From Legionella steigerwaltii (GTDB lineage Bacteria > Pseudomonadota > Gammaproteobacteria > Legionellales > Legionellaceae): a stretch of DNA of 64,000 nt. The notes under the pieces are model-generated. The model was not told the DNA's origin and did no database searches. It worked only from the letters and a program-made list of their open reading frames with translations. This document shows, in pieces, positions 35,483-44,085 of this stretch. The DNA is taken from positions 201,640 to 265,639 of the forward strand of contig NZ_LNYZ01000038.1 of the NCBI RefSeq assembly GCF_001468065.1, given 5' to 3'. Within the stretch, counting starts at the first letter, position 1. Each line of letters begins with the position of its first letter. The position numbers and the translations under genes were made by a program.

Positions 35483-35851
35483 ATGACATTCGACCCCAAT
35501 TTAGTTCTATTTTATGTGAGCAATATAGATAACAGTACTCATTTTTACTCAGAATTGCTCAATGCCCAGCCTATCCACACTGAGCCTGATTACGCCATGT
35601 TTCTATTAAAATCCGGTTTGCGATTGGGATTATGGTCTCAAAATTCTGCGTTACCCGCACCAACTGCATTGGGTGGCGGTAGCGAACTCGCCATTTTGGT
35701 TCCCGATGAACAAGCCGTTGATGAACTTTTTAGAAATTATCAAACTAAGAACTTTAAAATGATACAAGAACCAACACCAATGGATTTTGGTTACACGTTT
35801 GTAACCTGCGACCCAGATGGTCATCGAATTCGCTTTTTTTCAAAGAACTGA
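35483..35851 (+). CDS. VOC (glyoxalase/bleomycin-resistance) family protein
   Basis: 122 residues with the paired beta-alpha-beta-beta-beta halves of the VOC fold: LVLFYVSNIDNSTHFYSELLNAQPI and GYTFVTCDPDGHRIRFFSK. Related proteins are lyases, dioxygenases or drug-binding proteins. AGGAGAAATC precedes the ATG. It heads a short run with the EVE and GyrI-like genes. Confidence 0.87.
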   Translation: MTFDPNLVLFYVSNIDNSTHFYSELLNAQPIHTEPDYAMFLLKSGLRLGLWSQNSALPAPTALGGGSELAILVPDEQAVDELFRNYQTKNFKMIQEPTPMDFGYTFVTCDPDGHRIRFFSKN

Positions 35852-35853
35852 TC

Positions 35854-36282
35854 ATGAACCAAAACTGGCTGGCTGTCGCCTGCGCGTCCCACGTACGGAT
35901 TGGAGTGGAAGGAGGCTTTATGCAAGTTTGCCACGGTAAACTTGCGCCTCTAAAAAAAATACAAGCAGGTGATTGCATCATCTATTACTCACCAACTCTG
36001 CACTTTAAAGGGATTGAGAAATTGCAAGCATTTACAGCACTTGGAATCATTCTACCTGGTGACCCCTACCAGGTAGATATGGGCAATGGTTTTTTTCCAT
36101 TTCGACGCAATGTACTTTGGGCCAATAAAGGATTTGATGTTCCCATACACGCGCTCATTGAATCACTTGAATTGACAAAAAATAACAAGAATTGGGGATA
36201 CCCCTTTCGTTTTGGATTATTAAAAATCACTGAAGAGGACAAACGCATCATTGCGAATGCCATGCAGGCTTATATTAATTAA
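35854..36282 (+). CDS. EVE domain protein
   Basis: 142 residues matching the EVE fold: NWLAVACASHVRIGVEGGFMQVCHGKLAPLKKIQAGDCIIYYSP and FRFGLLKITEEDKRIIANAM. EVE domains are relatives of PUA and YTH and bind modified bases in DNA or RNA. This one is free-standing. It starts 2 bases after the VOC stop. A perfect 9-bp stem (36052-36060/36068-36076) lies within the gene. Confidence 0.85.
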   Translation: MNQNWLAVACASHVRIGVEGGFMQVCHGKLAPLKKIQAGDCIIYYSPTLHFKGIEKLQAFTALGIILPGDPYQVDMGNGFFPFRRNVLWANKGFDVPIHALIESLELTKNNKNWGYPFRFGLLKITEEDKRIIANAMQAYIN

Positions 36283-36303
36283 AACTTCTATTTGGAGAAC
36301 GGT

Positions 36304-36762
36304 ATGACTGTTATTATCCCCCAATTGACTCAGATTCAAGAATTTACAGTAACTGGAATGAGTGTAAGAACAAAAAATGAAGAAGAGTTTAATCCTCAAA
36401 CGGCAAGACTGCCTCAACTATGGGAACAATTCTTTGATTCAAACATCAGAGCACAACAAGAAAAGCCGGTTTATGGCGTATACCACCATTATGAGTCCGA
36501 CTCATCAGGGTACTATACAGTCACCGCGGGAATAGAAATTGTGAATGAATCTAAAGCTACGAACTTAGATAGAGTCGCTATAAAAGCGGGCAACTATCTG
36601 GTTTTTGAAGCAATCGGTCCTAATCCCTCAGCAATCATTAATGCCTGGCAAACTATTTGGAGCTATTTTAATAAAAAATCAATATACGAAAGAACCTACC
36701 TCACTGATTTTGAGCTCTATAAAAAGCCTCATGAAAGTGCAGTATACATAGGCATAAAATAA
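36304..36762 (+). CDS. GyrI-like effector-binding protein
   Basis: 152 residues from ATG 36304, which GGAG precedes. It is the stand-alone form of the AraC/BmrR C-terminal binding domain, as in integron-cassette Cass2: IQEFTVTGMSVRTKNEEE, YGVYHHYESDSSGYYTVTAGIEI and a final DFELYKKP. Such proteins bind cationic drugs or similar ligands; some hydrolyse cyclopropanoids. Third in the VOC-EVE run. Confidence 0.85.
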   Translation: MTVIIPQLTQIQEFTVTGMSVRTKNEEEFNPQTARLPQLWEQFFDSNIRAQQEKPVYGVYHHYESDSSGYYTVTAGIEIVNESKATNLDRVAIKAGNYLVFEAIGPNPSAIINAWQTIWSYFNKKSIYERTYLTDFELYKKPHESAVYIGIK

Positions 36763-36781
36763 CCAACATAAGACATTAACT

Positions 36782-37201
36782 ATGACAACAACTCTAAATA
36801 AAATCGAAATGATGGAGTCACTCAAAACACTTAGAAGCGAGCTCGAGTTACTCAAAAAACCTGATTCGGAGCAAAAAGCAATCTATTATAAAACGGGACC
36901 AGGAGATTATGCAGAGCATGACCAATTTATGGGTGTAAGCGTCCCTGATTTAAGAAAAGTCGCCAAATGCTATCAATCATTACTACCCTTTTCTTTGTTA
37001 CAAGAATTGTTGTATTCACCCATCAATGAAGAGCGATTATTAGCCTTGTTGATTTTAGTAACCCGTTATCAAAAAGGAGATACAGACCTTAAGCAAACGA
37101 TTTTTCAATTTTATTTAACTCACATCAATCAGATTAATAATCTGGAATTTAGTTGCCTAAGAAGTAAATCCAGGAGAGTGAAATATAATTTTCTTGGCTA
37201 A
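36782..37201 (+). pseudogene. Truncated AlkD-type DNA alkylation repair protein
   Basis: 139 codons match the N-terminal part of AlkD-like HEAT-repeat DNA glycosylases (FMGVSVPDLRKVAKCY, INEERLLALLILVTRYQKGD, YLTHINQINN). At 37142 one extra C breaks the conserved NNW-LVD region: removing it gives NNWNLVA and then a stop. The catalytic second half is absent, because the convergent kinase gene starts its 3' end at 37219. The remnant should be inactive. Confidence 0.8.
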
Positions 37202-37218
37202 GGTTACATGCTCTAATA

Positions 37219-38190
37219 CTACACGCAGTATGACCATCCCCAATGAGTTAAAAAAGTATTTTTGTCCTCTTCTGACTGCTGAGCAGTTCTATTTTTTCCA
37301 GTCAAAACCTGTTCAAGATAATAGCGTCCATCCCCAAAAAATCGTTGAAGTTGGTAAAACCGGCACAATTCATGGTTAATGCTACAGTTGGGATTCAGTT
37401 TTAAATAGAACTCAGTCAATGGAGCCTGTTCATAATGCCAAAGGTCTCTCTCAATTGGTGCAATTTTAACTCCATCCCAATCAACCAACCAAACATCAAA
37501 AGGAGTTTGTAGTACATTATAGTGGTGAGGGTCACCATGAGTTAGAGCAAAAGGGACTGGCTGCTGAGTGAACTTCTTTTTCCATTCTTGTAATTGAGAT
37601 AGTCCTTGTAACAATTGCTTTTTATAACACTCCAGTTGGGACAACATCGATTCTGCATGCGTTTCCTCAATCACCTCAACTGAATTGTTAATCCAATCCT
37701 TTATTCCTAACGCATAATTGATATCAAAATGTTCTGTCTCAAAAAATGAGAACTCATGAACTGGAATTTGATGTAATTGAAATAGAAGAGTAGCCATTTT
37801 ATCGGCCAAAAGCTGATTGGGCGAATAGGCTGGATGAATTCCTTCAATGTAGTCAAACAATGTCAAAATCAATTCATTGGTCCTAAAACAATAATGGCCC
37901 TGAACATCTGAAATCATATAGGACAAGTTCTTCATACCAAATTCGTTTCTGAATCGATTTAAAGCGATACCGGTCTGGTTGAGTGATTCAATCGTAGGAT
38001 GGATTGGAACCAGCGATTGGCCTTCAGGATAAACTTTTAGAAAATATTTTTTAGTCGTATTCGTCGAAATAACAAATCCATAAAAAGACCCCACCTCAAC
38101 AAAATGGAGCTCTGAGGCCATAATCTGGTAGCCTTGATATAAAAAATCCATCAGCTGTTCATCAGAATAATTTAATTCTCCACGGCGCAT
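37219..38190 (-). CDS. APH-type phosphotransferase (APH(9)-like layout)
   Basis: 323 residues with the catalytic loop LTHGDPHHYNVL and metal motif LVDWDGVKIAPIERDLWH. The WDGVKIAPIERDL stretch resembles the spectinomycin kinase APH(9) family described from Legionella (DWDEPMLAPKERDL), but the overall match is family-level only. The natural substrate is unknown. It lies 10 bases upstream of the P-loop-GNAT stop, so it is likely second in an Fes-P-loop-APH transcript. Confidence 0.82.
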   Translation of the reverse strand: MRRGELNYSDEQLMDFLYQGYQIMASELHFVEVGSFYGFVISTNTTKKYFLKVYPEGQSLVPIHPTIESLNQTGIALNRFRNEFGMKNLSYMISDVQGHYCFRTNELILTLFDYIEGIHPAYSPNQLLADKMATLLFQLHQIPVHEFSFFETEHFDINYALGIKDWINNSVEVIEETHAESMLSQLECYKKQLLQGLSQLQEWKKKFTQQPVPFALTHGDPHHYNVLQTPFDVWLVDWDGVKIAPIERDLWHYEQAPLTEFYLKLNPNCSINHELCRFYQLQRFFGDGRYYLEQVLTGKNRTAQQSEEDKNTFLTHWGWSYCV

Positions 38191-38200
38191 CTCTAGCCCT

Positions 38201-39160
38201 CTAAGATTGTTTGTCTAAATAGCAGGTGTAACGTTTACCGTGCTTATTTATAAATGCCTCACATCGAAATCCACATTGCTGATAAAAACCGTAAGCCTCA
38301 TCGTCTGTTTCAGCGCGAAGCGTTTGTATTGGAAAATGATTGAGTACATATATCAGCATGTTCTTACCTATTCCTTGGTTTCTATATGCTTCAATTACCG
38401 AAATATGTCTGATTATGGCAAAACTCTCCTCTAAATGAAGACCAATCACACCAACCAAGTCATTTTTTAAAAACGCCCCTATAAGATACTGGCCAAGTTG
38501 AGTATAAGATAGAAGTACCTGTTTCATTTTTTCAGGTGTTGGGCATCCAACGCTTGGTTTAAGGAGATTGGACAATCCTGGATAAGAAAGTGAAATCTCT
38601 TTACACTCAATCTTGAACTGCCGTTTTTTCCTAACCAACTCCATAAGTTCCATGGCAAGCGTATTGATGTTATCCTGCGAAGAATCGAGAATAATGCCAC
38701 CCATCTCAACAGTTTTCTTTTTAAGAAATAGAGCCCAATTGTTCATAGGGACATCTGCTAACTCAGGCTGATTGCGAAGTACACTCAACCGATGCTCTCG
38801 TATGGCTTGCTCCGTATGCAAACAAATCAGTAAATAATTTTCTATACCCTGCTCTCTAAGTGGTACTAAAGCAAATTCTGGATTAAATTGCCCCTCTAGG
38901 AAAATCAGCTTTTTATCATGAATCTGACTTAAACGCTCAATCCAGCATCTTGTAGTGACCTCTTGCCATTTTTCGGTTGAGCCGTATTGTTGGATCATGT
39001 CATCAAAACTGGGAACACCAATGCTATCAAAAAAATGAGAAGAAATGATCTCCTGAGGATATTGCTGTTCGATTTCTTTAAGCAATGTTGTTTTTCCAAC
39101 CCCAGATGCACCCGTAATGAGTACAATCAATGGCTGTAAAGATTCGCAGTCGCGCATCAT
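38201..39160 (-). CDS. P-loop kinase and GNAT acetyltransferase fusion
   Basis: 319 residues. Residues 1-165 are a small-molecule-kinase-like P-loop domain with GASGVGKT (17-24) and a distal WALFLKKKTVEM helix. Residues about 175-319 are a GNAT with the acetyl-CoA loop EAYRNQGIGKNMLIYV and YGFYQQCGFRC. The same two-domain order is found at 62991-64000. It could phosphorylate and acetylate one substrate, as bifunctional resistance enzymes do, but neither activity is proven. It lies 15 bases after the Fes-like gene. Confidence 0.8.
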   Translation of the reverse strand: MMRDCESLQPLIVLITGASGVGKTTLLKEIEQQYPQEIISSHFFDSIGVPSFDDMIQQYGSTEKWQEVTTRCWIERLSQIHDKKLIFLEGQFNPEFALVPLREQGIENYLLICLHTEQAIREHRLSVLRNQPELADVPMNNWALFLKKKTVEMGGIILDSSQDNINTLAMELMELVRKKRQFKIECKEISLSYPGLSNLLKPSVGCPTPEKMKQVLLSYTQLGQYLIGAFLKNDLVGVIGLHLEESFAIIRHISVIEAYRNQGIGKNMLIYVLNHFPIQTLRAETDDEAYGFYQQCGFRCEAFINKHGKRYTCYLDKQS

Positions 39161-39175
39161 TTCGACCCATTAGCG

Positions 39176-40621
39176 TTAAATTTTGTTTATTATAACTGAT
39201 TTGTTTTGTTGTGATGGGATTGCCACTTTCCTGTGTTCAAAAATGGTTTTTATATGAACAGGCAAATTGGCACACCAACAACCATAATTATGACCGCCAA
39301 TAAATTCAGACTTATGGATAAGCATTCCTTTCTTTTCCATTAAATCAGCAATTCTTCGATTAGCTTCAAATGTTGCGATAGATTGAGTAGAGCCATCTTC
39401 GAATTCTAAGTCTACCGGAATCGTTTCATAAGTACCAATATCAAAAATAAATTGCATATTAGGATTTTCTTTATGGTGTTGTTCAATCTTTTGTTCTAAA
39501 TCAGTCAATTTTTGCATTTCCAAGGAAGGTGATAAAGCAATAGCATTGCCAAACACAGTTGGTTTGGTTAAAGCGGCATAAAAAGCAGCTAAGCCACTGG
39601 CACTTTGCCCAACAATCGTTATTAATCTTGCGTCTTGAGTGATATTTAATTGGTTTTTATCATGTAACATCGGAATAAAATCATGCCCTAAAAATGAGGT
39701 GAATGCGTCATTACAGTTGTATTCATGCATACGATGAATGCTTGAGTATTCCAGAAATACTGCAACACAAGGAGGAATACTTCCCTCTTGAATGAGCTTA
39801 TCTAAAATAAGCGGTGCCGGCATGGGATTTAAATAATCACTACCATCTAAAAATAAAATCATAGGGTAAGGTGTTGCCTGTTTATCGTAATCAGGAGGCA
39901 AATAGACCCAATATTTTCGTATCGATTGCTCAGGATTTTCGTAATAGCCTGGAACATTTTTTAAACGAGTTTCCAAGAAGTTCAGCTCGAAAGAAAAAAA
40001 TCGATGTTCTTTTTTACATCGCTCAGGATGTTCCTTTGCTTTATCTAAAGAACAATCAGTTACAAAAGTTGGTGCATTAGGTAGCTCAATAATGGATTCC
40101 TTGCCAAAAAATTCGCCGGGATTGTCATAATCCATATAATAGGTTATTTCCCGTTTATTTCTTGGATCAGTTTGAACGCAGCCTTGATTAAATAAGTGCA
40201 TTAATAACATTTGTGATTCTTTGAATTTTCCTGTTGGAACGGGGTAGAGGCTTTTAGTATTTTCTTGTTCTGGGAATTCCTCTTTTGGGGTATCTTCATC
40301 AACAATGAGTACGTTATACGAAGAGCGAAAAGTGCGCGGCAATATCAAAGTTAAGTATCTAATATCAGTGTTTGGAATAGCTTTAAATTGACTCTGCAAA
40401 GAACAAGGTAATCCAGTAAATGTAGACCACAAATAAATTGTTTTTTTATCGCTTTCCTCTCTATATAAAAAAGTGACCAAACACTGCTCTGGCTGATTTG
40501 GAACATCTTCAATAATGGGTGTTTCAACCCTTTGCCAAATTTGATCGTTTTCTTCTGTAGAAGTCGCTACAGCTAATTCCTCAATAAGATGTTGTAAATA
40601 AGGTGAATCATATTTTGGCAT
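39176..40621 (-). CDS. Enterochelin-esterase-like (Fes) hydrolase
   Basis: 481 residues. An N-terminal Fes-type domain (DUF3327-like; VTFLYREESDKKTIYLWSTFTGLP, with the RTFRSSYNV strand) precedes an alpha/beta hydrolase with nucleophile Ser340 (GQSASG) and His444 (GGHNYGCW). Fes cleaves iron-loaded catecholate siderophores in the cytoplasm, and there is no signal peptide here. Legionella makes a citrate-type siderophore, so a xenosiderophore or another ester could be the target. GGAG precedes the ATG. A LuxR-type regulator follows upstream on the same strand. Confidence 0.82.
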   Translation of the reverse strand: MPKYDSPYLQHLIEELAVATSTEENDQIWQRVETPIIEDVPNQPEQCLVTFLYREESDKKTIYLWSTFTGLPCSLQSQFKAIPNTDIRYLTLILPRTFRSSYNVLIVDEDTPKEEFPEQENTKSLYPVPTGKFKESQMLLMHLFNQGCVQTDPRNKREITYYMDYDNPGEFFGKESIIELPNAPTFVTDCSLDKAKEHPERCKKEHRFFSFELNFLETRLKNVPGYYENPEQSIRKYWVYLPPDYDKQATPYPMILFLDGSDYLNPMPAPLILDKLIQEGSIPPCVAVFLEYSSIHRMHEYNCNDAFTSFLGHDFIPMLHDKNQLNITQDARLITIVGQSASGLAAFYAALTKPTVFGNAIALSPSLEMQKLTDLEQKIEQHHKENPNMQFIFDIGTYETIPVDLEFEDGSTQSIATFEANRRIADLMEKKGMLIHKSEFIGGHNYGCWCANLPVHIKTIFEHRKVAIPSQQNKSVIINKI

Positions 40622-40693
40622 AGATACTCCAGGAGAGTTAGCATTACATCATCCTATCCATTTTAGAGCCTTTTTAAAGAGATAGGTTTAGCT

Positions 40694-41464
40694 TTATGGT
40701 TGTTCATGATATAAAGCAATTAATTCTTTACTCGAAGAACATCCTAACGAATCCATTAATTTAGCAATAACTCCTTCGACTGTCCTATAAGAAACATGGG
40801 CTTCACGCGCAATTTCCTTAGCCGTTTTTCCTTGAGCCAACAACTTAAGGTATATGGCTTGTTGCTCAGATAAATCAACTTTCGTATGACATACTTTATG
40901 GTATAATGTGAAATCTTTTTTCTCCAAAATTGTTTTTTTGGGCAGCATTTTTTCATTTCCCAAAATAGCCTTCGCAATACAACGCGTATGCTCTTCTAAT
41001 TTGCCATCATCACCATGAATAGTCAGTGTAGCCACTTCTTTATATAAACTATCGCGCTCGTCATGTAATTGATCAAAAAAATCACTCAAACTTGGTATAG
41101 GCAATAAATTTGCTGGATTGCGTGCAGTACGCTCGATTTGAACCGGAGTACTCACATCCAAAAATACAGTCATTTCATTTCGCAATAATTGACAATTTTT
41201 TAAAGCTAGAACAACACTGGAATCGGTAGTTACGACAATGTGCTCTTGCGTGCAAAGGGACTTTAATATGTCAAACTGACACTCATAAAAAACATCACTT
41301 CCGGGGCTTCCAAGTATTTCAGACAAATGTCGTCCAACATGAGATTCTAACCCTAAATCTGCATCGACAAATTGCCACCCTAAAGATTGCGCCACAGACT
41401 TAGCTAATAATCCTTTACCAGCACCATGATGACCAATAATAAAAATTCGTTGAGGTTGATTCAT
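40694..41464 (-). CDS. Shikimate-kinase-like P-loop domain fused to LuxR helix-turn-helix
   Basis: 256 residues. Residues 1-165 follow shikimate kinase: P-loop GHHGAGKG (11-18, with Gly18 where Thr/Ser is usual), the DAD motif (Asp34, Asp36), VVTTDSSVVLALKN in place of the GGG substrate loop, LDVSTPVQIERTARNPANLLP and ERDSLYKEVATLTI. Residues about 195-256 are a LuxR HTH (LSEQQAIYLKLLAQGKTAKEIAREAHVSYRTVEGVIAKL). The lost Thr and GGG suggest sensing of a ligand rather than catalysis. It lies directly upstream of fes on the same strand, its likely target. TTAGGAGAT precedes the ATG. Confidence 0.8.
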   Translation of the reverse strand: MNQPQRIFIIGHHGAGKGLLAKSVAQSLGWQFVDADLGLESHVGRHLSEILGSPGSDVFYECQFDILKSLCTQEHIVVTTDSSVVLALKNCQLLRNEMTVFLDVSTPVQIERTARNPANLLPIPSLSDFFDQLHDERDSLYKEVATLTIHGDDGKLEEHTRCIAKAILGNEKMLPKKTILEKKDFTLYHKVCHTKVDLSEQQAIYLKLLAQGKTAKEIAREAHVSYRTVEGVIAKLMDSLGCSSSKELIALYHEQP

Positions 41465-41699
41465 TCTTACTAATCTCCTAAATCCAAATGATATAATAAT
41501 TATACAAATAGGCCATAAGATGCATCAATACGTAGAACTACGTGAGTATCGAATACGTGATTATTATTTTAATCTAACAGAAGAATTAGTTTTGGGAAAA
41601 ATAGCAATGTTTTTCTCTTACAAGCATTCACTTGAGAAGATACTCATTGCTAAAATAACAAACAAATCATTGATAACAATTTCTACGAGTAAGTATTCT

Positions 41700-43124
41700 A
41701 TGCCTAACTATCTGTATCTCACCTTACAATCCGAACGACTTCAGTTAATTCCTGTTTCACTAAAATATGCAGAAGATTTATGTAAAGAATTTACTGCTGA
41801 AATTACAGAGCACATGTGGCCAAGTGCTCCGAAAACACAAGAGGAAATTAATCAGCACATTTCTGAACAGCAAATTAAAATGCAAGCAGGCTCAGAAATC
41901 GCATTGGTCATCATCAATAAAGAGAACCAGAATTTTTTAGGATATGCTTGCCTACACCAAGCAAATACAAAGACACCTGAATTAGGCATTTGGTTAAAGA
42001 AAAGTGCTCATGGATTTCATTATGGTTTTGAAGCGATGAATTTATTAAAAACCTGGGCTGAAACTAATATGGTTTATGATTATCTAAAATATCCTGTTGT
42101 AAGACAAAATATCTCTAGCCGGAAAATTGCTGAAAAAATGGGTGGCATTATTGAAGATGAATACATTAAAGCAAGTGAGTCAGGCAAGTTGCTTGATGAA
42201 GTAGAATATCGATTTTATGGTGCAACAATGACGAATACACAATCCAAAATAAATATTACTGCAGCCTTAGTACGTGAGCTCATTACGCAACAATTTCCAC
42301 AGTGGGGTCAGCTACCTATTCAAACTGTAAACAATAGCGGTTGGGACAATAGAACCTTTCATTTAGGTACAGAAATGCTCATTCGCATGCCCAGTAGCGC
42401 CGAATACGCAGGGCAAGTGGAAAAAGAACAAACATGGTTACCCAAATTAGCCCCACTTCTTCCTCTTCCCATACCCGCCCCACTTGCGATGGGAAAACCC
42501 AATGAACTGTATCCTTGGAAGTGGTCCATTAATCGTTGGCTTCCTGGGGAAACGGCAGCAGCTACTCCCATTAATGATTTATCTGAGTTTGCACATGATT
42601 TAGCTCTATTTCTTAAGGCGCTCCAAAGCATCAACTCAATGGGTGGACCTCTTGCGGGTCCTCAGAGTTTTTATCGCGGTGGTGATTTAGCAGTTTATGA
42701 TTCAGAAACACGAAAAGCCATCGAAGATTTGAAGGACACTATAGATTTCCGTGCTGCAACAGAAATTTGGGAAAAAGCATTATCAACTTCTTGGCAGAAT
42801 CCACCCCTTTGGGTGCATGGTGATGTCAGTGTTGGCAATTTGTTACTTTCTCAAGGAAAATTAAGTGCAGTTATCGATTTTGGCCAACTCGCCATCGGCG
42901 ATCCTGCTTGCGATCTTGCTATTGCCTGGACATTATTTGAAGGAAAAAGTCGAAGCATTTTTTTAGAAACCCTGGAACTTGATCCAGACACTTGGGCACG
43001 AGGACGTACTTGGGCTTTATGGAAAGCAATGATGTATCTTGTTAACCAACAAACCGAGATGAATTTTGAAGCAAAAAGAGCATTACGCACGATTTATGAA
43101 GTGATCGAGGATCATAGACAATGA
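41700..43124 (+). CDS. GNAT acetyltransferase and APH kinase fusion
   Basis: 474 residues from ATG 41700; 60 further codons upstream are open but do not look coding. Residues 1-175 are a RimJ-type GNAT (LTLQSERLQLIPVSLKYAEDL, LGIWLKKSAHGFHYGFEA). Residues about 177-474 are an APH-family kinase with VNNSGWDNRTFHLG, WVHGDVSVGNLLL (catalytic Asp and Asn) and VIDFGQLAIGDPACDLAIAWTLF. A Met begins the kinase part (codon 177), with only a weak GGTG before it. This resembles bifunctional AAC-APH enzymes in layout, though not in subfamily. Its stop overlaps the next start by 4 bases. Confidence 0.83.
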   Translation: MPNYLYLTLQSERLQLIPVSLKYAEDLCKEFTAEITEHMWPSAPKTQEEINQHISEQQIKMQAGSEIALVIINKENQNFLGYACLHQANTKTPELGIWLKKSAHGFHYGFEAMNLLKTWAETNMVYDYLKYPVVRQNISSRKIAEKMGGIIEDEYIKASESGKLLDEVEYRFYGATMTNTQSKINITAALVRELITQQFPQWGQLPIQTVNNSGWDNRTFHLGTEMLIRMPSSAEYAGQVEKEQTWLPKLAPLLPLPIPAPLAMGKPNELYPWKWSINRWLPGETAAATPINDLSEFAHDLALFLKALQSINSMGGPLAGPQSFYRGGDLAVYDSETRKAIEDLKDTIDFRAATEIWEKALSTSWQNPPLWVHGDVSVGNLLLSQGKLSAVIDFGQLAIGDPACDLAIAWTLFEGKSRSIFLETLELDPDTWARGRTWALWKAMMYLVNQQTEMNFEAKRALRTIYEVIEDHRQ

Positions 43125-44077
43125 TTATGAAGACTCCTCACATAGAATGGGCACTCAGTGCCTTAAACGATTCAGGATATCAACTTGAAACCTTGATACC
43201 CGAAATAATTCTCGATACAGCTTGGTCAGAAGTGTGTCGTTTTCAAACAAATTTTGGGTTGGTCTATTTGAAGAAAGTGCCTTCTGCATTGTCATTAGAA
43301 GCCAATGTCATTCAGCTATTGCAGAAACAATTCAATGCCCCTGTTCCGCAAATCATAGCTCATAATCAAGAACTTCACTGTTTTTTAATGCAAGATGCTG
43401 GCATTTCTTTGCATGAGGTCTTTAAACAGGAAGTTAAGCCCAATCTTTTAATTGATATGATGCATCATTACACAATGCTGCAAATAAACTCCGCAGATAA
43501 AATAAGCTTGTTTCTTGATTTAGGTGTCCCAGATTGGCGCCTGCAGCAATTGCCAAAACTTTATCAGCAATTACTATGTGAAGAAGAGCTATTGATTGGT
43601 GATGGATTAACCCGAGAAGAATTAAAACAATTAAAAAGTTTAGATGGTAAATTAAGAACTTTTTGTGAGCAATTAGCCAGTTTTAAAGTACCTGATACTT
43701 TTGGCCATGCAGATTTTCACGGTAAAAATATTTTAGTGAATCCCCATACTCATCAAACCACGATGATTGATTTAGGGGAAGTTGTTATTACTCATCCTTT
43801 TTTCTCATTCGTTAATTGTTTGTATCGAGTAACAGAATTTTTAAAATTATCAACCAGTCAATATAGGCAATTGCAGGAAGCTTGTTTTAAAAATTGGCTA
43901 TCGATAGAGTCATCTGTGCATTTGTTTGAAATTATTGCAATTATTCAGCAGTGTTGGTCTATTCATGCGGTGTTGGGCGAGTATCGCCTAATTAAAAGCA
44001 TCGACCCAATCGCATTAATAACATTGCGCCGACAAGGCCGATTTTCTGGAAAATTAAGAGCTTGGATAGATCATTAA
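43121..44077 (+). CDS. APH-type phosphotransferase, paralogue of 33626
   Basis: 318 residues. HCFLMQDAGISLHEVFKQ, LDLGVPDWRLQQLPKLY, GHADFHGKNIL (catalytic loop) and MIDLGEVVITHPFFS parallel the protein at 33626-34603 along its length. The metal-site Asp is in IDLGE. The ATGA overlap couples it to the GNAT-APH gene. Two diverged copies 9 kb apart suggest duplication within the island. Substrate unknown. Confidence 0.82.
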   Translation: MIMKTPHIEWALSALNDSGYQLETLIPEIILDTAWSEVCRFQTNFGLVYLKKVPSALSLEANVIQLLQKQFNAPVPQIIAHNQELHCFLMQDAGISLHEVFKQEVKPNLLIDMMHHYTMLQINSADKISLFLDLGVPDWRLQQLPKLYQQLLCEEELLIGDGLTREELKQLKSLDGKLRTFCEQLASFKVPDTFGHADFHGKNILVNPHTHQTTMIDLGEVVITHPFFSFVNCLYRVTEFLKLSTSQYRQLQEACFKNWLSIESSVHLFEIIAIIQQCWSIHAVLGEYRLIKSIDPIALITLRRQGRFSGKLRAWIDH

Positions 44078-44085
44078 GTCATTAT

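Noticed and set aside
36052..36076. Perfect 9-bp hairpin CTACCTGGT/ACCAGGTAG
   Set aside because: It lies inside the EVE gene with no T tail, so it is not a terminator; any role is unclear.
41520..41699. 60-codon N-terminal extension of the GNAT-APH gene
   Set aside because: The translated extension matches no GNAT element and the family's usual start is at 41700.
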